DNA of 5,383 bases from Veillonellaceae bacterium (GTDB lineage: Bacteria > Bacillota > Negativicutes > Veillonellales > Veillonellaceae). Location: contig CAAFQR010000156.1 in the NCBI GenBank assembly GCA_900765165.1, positions 1 through 5,383 of the forward strand. Direction: 5' to 3'. The position numbers were made by a program, and so were the translations under genes. Position 1 is the stretch's first letter, and each line of letters starts with the position of its first letter. The notes under the pieces are model-generated. The model ran no database searches. It was given only the letters and a program-made list of their open reading frames with translations, and was not told the DNA's origin. This document shows, piece after piece, positions 1 to 5,383 of this stretch.

Positions 1-641
1 AGACCATCAGCACCGGCTGCTTGTACAGCTTTTGCGATGCTTACGATGTCCGTTACATTCGGGGACAGCTTCATAATCACCGGCAAGTCCGTGTTGGCTT
101 TAACGGTGCGGCACACAGCAGCAGCGCTATCAGCGTCAACACCAAAGGCCATACCGCCGTTCTTAACGTTCGGACAGCTAATGTTAACTTCGAGACCGGC
201 TACGCCTTCAACAGTAACCGTGCGGGCGATTTTTGCGTAATCTTCTACATGAGATGCAGAGATGTTGGCCAAAATCGGCACATCGTACTGGCGAAGCAAC
301 GGCAAAATATCCGTTACAAACGCTTCAGCACCTGGGTTTTCCAAGCCGATACAGTTCAAAACACCAGACGGCGTTTCCGCAATACGCGTACCCGGATTAC
401 CGTGGCGCGGTTCCGGCGTTAAGCCTTTAACGGAAATGGCGCCTACTTCATTGCTCAAGTCCAAATAATCGGCGTATTCCAAGCCAAAACCGAACGTACC
501 CGATGCAGCCACGATAGGGTTCTTCATTTTGATGCCACAGAATTCCACAGCCAAGGACGGATAGGACGGCTTTTTGCCCTTCAAATCCTTTTCGCTAGGC
601 TCATAGCTTACCGGCGCCCAACCGGATGTATGCTGACTCAT
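1..641 (-). CDS. pyrD: Dihydroorotate dehydrogenase class 1B, FMN catalytic subunit (3' end cut by window edge)
   Basis: PyrD oxidises dihydroorotate to orotate, the fourth step of UMP synthesis; the class 1B enzyme is a cytosolic PyrD2-PyrK2 tetramer that uses NAD+. The frame is open from the ATG at 641-639 to the window edge, giving 213 full codons of a family usually about 300-310 residues long, so roughly the last 95-115 residues are missing. Visible motifs are the FMN-site segment ASGTFGFG (46-53), a lysine in ISVKG (K72), the NCIGLENPG loop (from N96), NISCPN with the likely catalytic base C156, and KLSPNVTDIV with the flavin-contacting K191. A cysteine rather than a serine base is what class 1 enzymes have, and pyrK directly upstream points to subclass 1B. 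The ATG overlaps the pyrK stop as ATGA and has a strong Shine-Dalgarno 8 nt upstream. The protein has about 23-29 polar residues before the usual N-terminal strand (LAVEFCGIKMKNP, from L30). Identity is near certain; the start is likely. Confidence 0.95.
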   Translation of the reverse strand, partial: MSQHTSGWAPVSYEPSEKDLKGKKPSYPSLAVEFCGIKMKNPIVAASGTFGFGLEYADYLDLSNEVGAISVKGLTPEPRHGNPGTRIAETPSGVLNCIGLENPGAEAFVTDILPLLRQYDVPILANISASHVEDYAKIARTVTVEGVAGLEVNISCPNVKNGGMAFGVDADSAAAVCRTVKANTDLPVIMKLSPNVTDIVSIAKAVQAAGADG

Positions 642-1408
642 GCGAAGAACACCTCCTCTGCCGGGAATACCGGACCATCCTTACAAACCTTATAGCGCTT
701 GCCGTCTTTGCCGTCGCAACCGCAGCCTAAGCAGCCACCGGTACCGCAGCCCATGCGTTCTTCCAAGGACACCTGGCACGGTACGCCAGATTCCTTAGCC
801 ACAGCGGCTACGCCACGCATCATCGGCATCGGGCCACAGGTCAAGACCCCTGTGAAATCACCGCTGGCCAGAATATCCGGCATAGCGGCGGTGGGGAAGC
901 CTTTAATGCCGACACTACCATCATCGGTGGTAATGTGTACCTTTACGTCGTACGGCTTGAAAAGATCCGCCCAGAAGGTTTCCGACGCATTGCGGAAGCC
1001 AAGGAGCACTTCAGCGTGCTGCCCTTCTTCCAGCTTAGTAACGGCGCACAGCATCGGTGCAATACCAACGCCGCCACCTACCAAGAGCATGTGGTCGGTC
1101 ATTTCAAAACGGCTGCCTAAAGGTCCAAGACAATCCAAGGTATCGTCTACGGTAAGCTTGGTCATCAGCTCCGTGCCGGCCCCAACGACGCGGTATAAGA
1201 GCACGATTGTGCCCTTGTCCGCATCAAAGCCAGCATAGCTGATGGGGCGCCGCAATAAGGGCGCCGTGCCTCCGGTAACCCGTACATTACAAAACTGACC
1301 CACTTGCGCTTCCGCAGCCTGTTTCGGTGCGTACAGCTCCATCAACCAAACATCGGCGCCGATTTGCTCATTGCGCAGGACGCGCGCCGCTTCTACATAA
1401 CCGCTCAT
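638..1408 (-). CDS. pyrK: Dihydroorotate dehydrogenase B, electron-transfer subunit (FAD, [2Fe-2S])
   Basis: PyrK takes electrons from the FMN of PyrD through a [2Fe-2S] cluster to FAD and then to NAD+, as part of the cytosolic PyrD2-PyrK2 complex. The fold is of the ferredoxin reductase type. Numbered from the ATG at 1408, there is an FAD-binding RPIS motif (54-57), the nucleotide-binding segment LLVGGGVGIAP (108-118), CGPMPMM (191-197), and a C-terminal cluster-binding set C221, C226, C229 and C242 with the spacing C-x4-C-x2-C-x12-C, followed by KDGPVF. An extra C231 sits inside this set. The start at 1408 gives 256 residues, as I recall for Bacillus PyrK, and lies 7 nt after the carB stop with GGAG 10 nt upstream. 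An ATG at 1429 would add seven residues (MKWSDKR), overlap carB by 14 nt and have AGGA only 2 nt away, so I prefer 1408. Translation is probably coupled to carB. The function is firm; the start is less so. Confidence 0.94.
   Translation of the reverse strand: MSGYVEAARVLRNEQIGADVWLMELYAPKQAAEAQVGQFCNVRVTGGTAPLLRRPISYAGFDADKGTIVLLYRVVGAGTELMTKLTVDDTLDCLGPLGSRFEMTDHMLLVGGGVGIAPMLCAVTKLEEGQHAEVLLGFRNASETFWADLFKPYDVKVHITTDDGSVGIKGFPTAAMPDILASGDFTGVLTCGPMPMMRGVAAVAKESGVPCQVSLEERMGCGTGGCLGCGCDGKDGKRYKVCKDGPVFPAEEVFFA
650..657 (-). promoter_or_regulatory. Strong ribosome binding site for pyrD, inside the pyrK 3' end
   Basis: On the minus strand the sequence is AGGAGGTG, an 8-base match to the complement of the bacterial 16S rRNA 3' tail (CACCUCCU), placed 8 nt before the pyrD ATG at 641-639. 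It lies within the pyrK codons for Glu-Glu-Val near the C-terminus, so it is also coding. It supports the upstream-most ATG as the pyrD start despite the resulting extended N-terminus. Together with the ATGA overlap it should give efficient translation of pyrD. Confidence 0.82.
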
Positions 1409-1415
1409 GCGTTTA

Positions 1416-4400
1416 TCACTCCATTTCATAATCCTGTAAGGCTTCGACTTCTACGCCTACTTCGTTGTGTGCACGGTTAGCAACTACGCGCAACACTTCG
1501 CGAGCCGTATCGAGGGACGTCAAGCACGGCGTGCCCATTTCTACTGCCAAACGACGAAGCTGGAAGCCGTCACGTTCCGGACGTTTACCGGCCGTTAAGG
1601 TGTTCAGCATTAAGTCTACCTTACCTTGACGAATCAAGTCAGCGCAGTTATCAGCGCCTTCGTGAATCTTATTGACAACGGTGCATTCTACACCATGTTC
1701 TTTGAAGTATTTACCGGTACCACCTGTTGCTGCAATGTGGTAACCCAATTCGATGAAGCCTTTAGCCAATTCGGTAGCTTCGGCTTTATCGCGGTCCGCA
1801 ACGGTAAGCAAGATGTTACCCTTTTCCGGAATACGCATGTTAGCACCATGGATGGCTTTGAAGAGCGCTTCGGAATAATTGCGGCCAATACCCATAACTT
1901 CGCCGGTGGATTTCATTTCAGGTCCTAAGGCAATTTCAACAAGGCCCATCTTCGAGAAGGAGAATACCGGAGCTTTAACTGCTACATACGGTTTAGCCGG
2001 TACGAGGCCCGTCGGCAAGCCTAAGGATTTAATGGTTTCACCTAAGGCGATGCGAGTTGCGTATTCAATCATGTTGATGCCCGTTACTTTACTGATGAAC
2101 GGCACCGTACGACTGGAACGCGGGTTAACTTCGATTACATGCAACTTGTTTTCAGCGACGATGTACTGAATGTTCAAGATACCTTTTACGTTAAGACCCT
2201 TCGCAATGCGGTGGGTGTAATCAACGATTTGTGCTGTCATTTCCGGAGAAATGTGCTGTGCCGGATATACGGCCATGGAGTCACCGGAGTGAACGCCGGC
2301 GCGTTCGATCTGTTCCATGATACCCGGGATACATACATCTTCGCCGTCAGCGATGGCATCGACTTCTACTTCCATGCCTACCATGTAGCGGTCAATAAGG
2401 ACCGGATGATCCTTAGACGCTACTACAGCTTCGCGCATGTAAAGGTCGAGTTCATCATCGTTGTACACGATTTCCATAGCACGGCCGCCTAATACGTAGG
2501 ACGGGCGTACGATTAACGGATAGCTGAGGCGTGCTGCTGCCTGAAGCGCTTCTTCATGGCTCGTAACCAACGCACCTACCGGACGCGGAATGCCGAGCTG
2601 TGCCAAGAGTTCATCGAAGCGTTCACGGTCTTCGGCCATATCGATGCTATCTACAGAGGTACCGAGGATTTTTACGCCTCGTTCAGCAAGCGGACCAGTC
2701 AAGTTGATAGCGGTCTGACCACCGAACTGTGCGATAACCCCAATCGGGTTTTCTTTCTTAATAACTTCCATTACGTCTTCAACGGTCAACGGTTCGAAGT
2801 AGAGGCTATCGGATGTATCGAAGTCAGTACTTACGGTTTCCGGGTTGTTGTTGATGATAATGGATTTCTTGCCGGCTTTACGCAAAGCCCAAGAAGAGTG
2901 AACCGAGCAATAGTCGAATTCTACGCCCTGGCCGATACGAATCGGGCCGGAGCCGAGTACGATAACGCTGTTATCGCCGCGCGGTACCACTTCGTCTTCC
3001 GTAGCATACGCACTGTAGTAGTACGGCGTATGCGCTTCGAATTCAGCGGCGCAAGTATCTACGTATTTGTAGGTCGGTGCGAGACCAATCTTTTCACGTT
3101 CAGCGCGAACTGTGGCAGCGCTTACGCCGGCATAGCGAGCGATTACGCTATCCGGGAAGCTGAAGCGTTTAGCCAAGCGGAGCGTTTTTTCCGTTACGCC
3201 GTCTTTAGCCAAGGCTTTTTCAACATCGATGATGTTTTTAATTTTATTAACGAAGAACGGGTCGATTTTCGTAATGAAGCAGATTTTTTCAACGCTAATG
3301 CCTACGCGGAGCGCCTGGGCTACTACGTATAAGCGTTCGTCGTCAACCTTCTGCAACGCTTCGATAATCTGTTCCGGCGTATTGTTTTCCAGCTTCTTAA
3401 GAGCGATGTGGTCTAAGCCTATTTCCAAGGAGCGGATTGCTTTAAGCAAAGAACCTTCCAAGGTGCGGTCGATAGCCATAACTTCGCCGGTTGCCTTCAT
3501 CTGGGTGCCCAAGGTACGGTCAGCCAAGTTGAATTTTTCGAACGGCCAGCGTGGGAACTTGGTTACTACATAGTCGAGGGACGGTTCGAAGCAAGCCTTC
3601 GTTTCACCGGTTACGGCGTTAGTAATGCTATCCAAGGTCATGCCTAAGGCAACCTTTGCCGCTACTTTAGCAATCGGGTAGCCCGTTGCTTTAGAAGCCA
3701 ACGCAGACGAACGGGATACACGAGGGTTAACTTCGATTACATAGTAGTTATTGCTGTACGGATCCAAGGCGTACTGTACGTTACAACCGCCTTCGATTTC
3801 GAGGTAGCGGATAATGTCTACGGATGCGGTACGAAGCATCTGGTACTGCAAGTCGTTCAAGGTCTGGCTCGGTGCCACAACGATGGAGTCACCGGTGTGA
3901 ACCCCTACCGGGTCGATGTTTTCCATGTTACATACGATGATGCAGTTGTCAGCGCTATCGCGCATTACTTCGTATTCGATTTCCTTCCAACCGGCTACCG
4001 AGCGTTCAACCAAAATCTGGTGGATGGGGCTCAATTTAATACCGCGGAGGGCAATCATGTACATTTCTTCTTCGTTGGACGCAATACCGCCGCCGGTACC
4101 ACCTAAGGTGTACGCCGGACGGATGATAATCGGGTAACCGATGCGGTTTGCAAAGGCTACGGCTTCATCTACGTCACTGAAAATATCACTTTCCGGCACC
4201 GGCTGGTTAATGCGTTTCATCGCTTCTTTGAAGAGCTCGCGGTCTTCTGCCTGTTTGATGGCTGCCAAGGTGGTGCCCAGCAATTTAACATTGTATTTTT
4301 CTAACACGCCGGCTTCGGACAAGGACACAGCCATGTTGAGGCCTACCTGGCCACCCAAGGTTGCGAGCAAGCCGTACGGGCGTTCTTTGCGGATAACTTC

Positions 4401-4613
4401 CGTTACGAAATCCAAGCTAATCGGTTCGATGTATACGCGGTCTGCAATGTCGCGGTCCGTCATAATCGTCGCCGGATTGGAGTTTACTAATACTACTTCG
4501 TAGCCTTCTTCACGAAGGGAGCGGCAAGCCTGCGTACCGGCATAGTCGAATTCCGCAGCCTGACCGATAATAATCGGGCCCGAACCAATTACGAGTACCT
4601 TTTTACGTTCCAT
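1416..4613 (-). CDS. carB: Carbamoyl-phosphate synthase, large (ammonia-using, ATP-grasp) subunit
   Basis: CarB makes carbamoyl phosphate from bicarbonate, two ATP and the ammonia passed from CarA, feeding pyrimidine and possibly arginine synthesis. At 1065 residues it is complete (E. coli 1073). It shows the family's internal duplication: a carboxyphosphate half at about 1-400 (GSGPIIIGQAAEFDY at 10-24, R125, R165, ATP-grasp RPAYTLGGTGGG at 165-176, and metal/ATP ligands E294, N296, R298 in EVNPRVSRSS), an oligomerisation linker at about 400-545, and a carbamate-kinase half at about 546-930 (SGPIRIGQGVEFDY at 555-568, RPSYVLGGRAME at 703-714, E828, N830, R832). The C-terminal MGS-like allosteric domain (about 931-1065) keeps T937, K943, T963, T966, K982 and N1004, which match E. 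coli S948, K954, T974, T977, K993 and N1015 with a constant offset of 11, so nucleotide control is likely. Position 90 is Val where Thr is usual (GGQT). The start follows carA by 8 nt; only a weak AAAGGG (4626-4631) precedes it, so coupling to carA is likely. Confidence 0.98.
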   Translation of the reverse strand: MERKKVLVIGSGPIIIGQAAEFDYAGTQACRSLREEGYEVVLVNSNPATIMTDRDIADRVYIEPISLDFVTEVIRKERPYGLLATLGGQVGLNMAVSLSEAGVLEKYNVKLLGTTLAAIKQAEDRELFKEAMKRINQPVPESDIFSDVDEAVAFANRIGYPIIIRPAYTLGGTGGGIASNEEEMYMIALRGIKLSPIHQILVERSVAGWKEIEYEVMRDSADNCIIVCNMENIDPVGVHTGDSIVVAPSQTLNDLQYQMLRTASVDIIRYLEIEGGCNVQYALDPYSNNYYVIEVNPRVSRSSALASKATGYPIAKVAAKVALGMTLDSITNAVTGETKACFEPSLDYVVTKFPRWPFEKFNLADRTLGTQMKATGEVMAIDRTLEGSLLKAIRSLEIGLDHIALKKLENNTPEQIIEALQKVDDERLYVVAQALRVGISVEKICFITKIDPFFVNKIKNIIDVEKALAKDGVTEKTLRLAKRFSFPDSVIARYAGVSAATVRAEREKIGLAPTYKYVDTCAAEFEAHTPYYYSAYATEDEVVPRGDNSVIVLGSGPIRIGQGVEFDYCSVHSSWALRKAGKKSIIINNNPETVSTDFDTSDSLYFEPLTVEDVMEVIKKENPIGVIAQFGGQTAINLTGPLAERGVKILGTSVDSIDMAEDRERFDELLAQLGIPRPVGALVTSHEEALQAAARLSYPLIVRPSYVLGGRAMEIVYNDDELDLYMREAVVASKDHPVLIDRYMVGMEVEVDAIADGEDVCIPGIMEQIERAGVHSGDSMAVYPAQHISPEMTAQIVDYTHRIAKGLNVKGILNIQYIVAENKLHVIEVNPRSSRTVPFISKVTGINMIEYATRIALGETIKSLGLPTGLVPAKPYVAVKAPVFSFSKMGLVEIALGPEMKSTGEVMGIGRNYSEALFKAIHGANMRIPEKGNILLTVADRDKAEATELAKGFIELGYHIAATGGTGKYFKEHGVECTVVNKIHEGADNCADLIRQGKVDLMLNTLTAGKRPERDGFQLRRLAVEMGTPCLTSLDTAREVLRVVANRAHNEVGVEVEALQDYEME
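1419..1422 (-). promoter_or_regulatory. Probable ribosome binding site for pyrK, inside the carB 3' end
   Basis: GGAG on the minus strand lies 10 nt before the ATG at 1408-1406 and overlaps the last carB codons just before its TGA. It is short, but better placed than the AGGA that sits only 2 nt before the alternative ATG at 1429-1427. It is the main sequence reason for choosing the 256-residue PyrK. Confidence 0.5.
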
Positions 4614-4621
4614 TGTATCTG

Positions 4622-5383
4622 TCAGCCCTTTCTCATTAAAGCTTTAAATTCATCAAACAAGTGGAGGTTGTCCGTCGGTCCCGGGGATGCTTCCGGATGA
4701 TACTGTACGGACATAATCGGCAAGGTGTTGTGACGCAAGCCTTCAACGGTTTCGTCATTCACGCTGCGATGCGTAATGGTTACGTCAGCTTTGGCAAGGC
4801 TCTTTTCGTCTACAGCGAAGCCGTGGTTCTGGGACGTAATGTATACGCGGCCCGTGCGGAGGTCTTTAACCGGATGGTTAGAACCGCGATGACCAAAGCG
4901 CATTTTGTACGTGGAACCGCCCAAAGCGAGGGCTAATACCTGATGGCCCATGCAGATACCGAAAATCGGTTTCTGGCCCATAAGCTTTTTAACCTCTTCT
5001 ACAGCAAAGCGAAGATCCTGCGGGTCCCCCGGTCCATTGGACAAGAAGATGCCGTCCGGATTTGCAGCCAAGATGGTTTCGGCTTTCGTGTCAGCCGGGA
5101 AAATCGTCAAGCGGCAGCCGCAAGCTTCCAAGGATTTCAAAATGTTTTCTTTCACGCCGAAGTCGTACACAGCTACATGGAATTCTGCTTCGTCGCGACC
5201 GCGATGGCCTTCCCACTTCGTAGTCACGCGCATAACCTGGTCAGTCGGCAAGGACTGTTTCAACAGGCTTTCAATGCGTTCCTGCGGCGTATCTACCGGG
5301 CAAATAACGCCTTTCATAACGCCGTGGTTACGGATGCGGCGCGTAATAGCGCGGGTATCCACTTCGTAAAGGCACGGAATACC
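4622..5383 (-). CDS. carA: Carbamoyl-phosphate synthase, small (glutamine amidotransferase) subunit (5' end cut by window edge)
   Basis: CarA hydrolyses glutamine and channels the ammonia to CarB. The reading frame is open to the upper window edge: 253 residues are present and about 105-130 N-terminal residues lie outside (family about 355-385). The first visible residues, GIPCLYEVDTRAITR, belong to the end of the CarA-specific N-terminal domain, so the GTG at 5362-5360 is an internal valine and not a start. The class I (triad) amidotransferase domain follows: SNGPGDP (115-121 of the fragment), the nucleophile elbow GICMGHQ with C144 (codon 4954-4952), ITSQNHGFAVD, and VQYHPEASPGP with H229 and E231 completing the Cys-His-Glu triad. 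The residue after the nucleophile is Met where Leu is common. All catalytic residues are present, so the enzyme should be active. The stop (4624-4622) lies 8 nt before the carB ATG, consistent with a joint transcript and equal expression of the two subunits. The operon promoter and any PyrR or attenuator site would lie beyond the window. Confidence 0.97.
   Translation of the reverse strand, partial: GIPCLYEVDTRAITRRIRNHGVMKGVICPVDTPQERIESLLKQSLPTDQVMRVTTKWEGHRGRDEAEFHVAVYDFGVKENILKSLEACGCRLTIFPADTKAETILAANPDGIFLSNGPGDPQDLRFAVEEVKKLMGQKPIFGICMGHQVLALALGGSTYKMRFGHRGSNHPVKDLRTGRVYITSQNHGFAVDEKSLAKADVTITHRSVNDETVEGLRHNTLPIMSVQYHPEASPGPTDNLHLFDEFKALMRKG

Noticed and set aside
21..422. A 133-codon open frame on the plus strand at the window start.
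   Set aside because: It lies in antisense register to pyrD, which shows all class 1B motifs across this stretch. The plus-strand product shows nothing recognisable.
699..1238. A 179-codon open frame on the plus strand opposite pyrK.
   Set aside because: Low-complexity Ser/Pro/Lys-rich shadow of pyrK; the opposite strand contains the FAD and [2Fe-2S] motifs.
2556..3332. A 258-codon open frame on the plus strand, antisense to carB.
   Set aside because: It is in exact antisense register with the carB codons; its stops would need TTA, CTA or TCA codons in carB, which are rare here. The translated product has no recognisable motif, while the minus strand encodes well-conserved CarB.
4614..4625. 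Possible promoter or terminator between carA and carB.
   Set aside because: The gap is only 8 nt and has no -10/-35 pair, hairpin or T-tract; it fits an intra-operon junction.
5360..5362. GTG as a possible carA start, which would give a 246-residue protein.
   Set aside because: The frame stays open upstream to the edge and encodes conserved CarA sequence (GIPCLYE before VDTRAITR). This GTG is an internal valine and the true start is outside the window.
4950..5369. A 139-codon open frame on the plus strand opposite carA.
   Set aside because: It covers the antisense of the CarA amidotransferase domain and has no recognisable motif or good ribosome binding site.
1..5383. Search for a novel system, mobile element, repeat array or RNA gene.
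   Set aside because: The whole window is filled by four conserved pyrimidine biosynthesis genes in a known order. No inverted repeats, direct repeat arrays, tRNA-like folds or foreign base composition were seen by eye.

Overview
The window holds one block of de novo pyrimidine biosynthesis genes, all on the minus strand. Read in the direction of transcription (from high to low coordinates), the order is carA (5' end cut by the window edge), carB, pyrK and pyrD (3' end cut by the window edge). Gaps are 8 nt or less, or the genes overlap, so this looks like the inside of a polycistronic operon. There is no stretch above 20 bases without a gene, and I see no RNA gene, mobile element, CRISPR array, terminator or internal promoter.

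The order carA-carB-pyrK-pyrD matches the pyrAA-pyrAB-pyrK-pyrD core of the Bacillus-type pyr operon. A PyrK next to a class 1B, NAD-linked dihydroorotate dehydrogenase is characteristic of Bacillota. CarB resembles Bacillus-type PyrAB more than the E. coli enzyme in its motifs, for example SGPIIIGQAAEFDYAG at the N-terminus and NTLTxGKxPxRDGF in the C-terminal allosteric domain. Base composition looks balanced, about half GC. My best guess is a member of the Bacillota of moderate GC, possibly of the Negativicutes, but the window does not settle the genus.

Region by region: 5383-4622 is carA, the glutaminase subunit of carbamoyl-phosphate synthetase. 4613-1416 is complete carB, the large synthetase subunit of 1065 residues. 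1408-638 (or 1429-638) is pyrK, the FAD/[2Fe-2S] electron-transfer subunit. 641-1 is pyrD, the FMN catalytic subunit, overlapping pyrK by an ATGA stop/start. CarA releases ammonia from glutamine and channels it to CarB, which makes carbamoyl phosphate. Aspartate transcarbamoylase and dihydroorotase, encoded elsewhere, convert this to dihydroorotate. PyrD oxidises that to orotate and PyrK passes the electrons to NAD+.

This is a well-known pathway and I found no sign of an undescribed system. The points worth a second look are modest: an extended PyrD N-terminus, a near-perfect Shine-Dalgarno for pyrD hidden inside the last codons of pyrK, an uncertain pyrK start, one unusual substitution in CarB, and a recurrent CCTTGG hexamer explained by leucine codon context.
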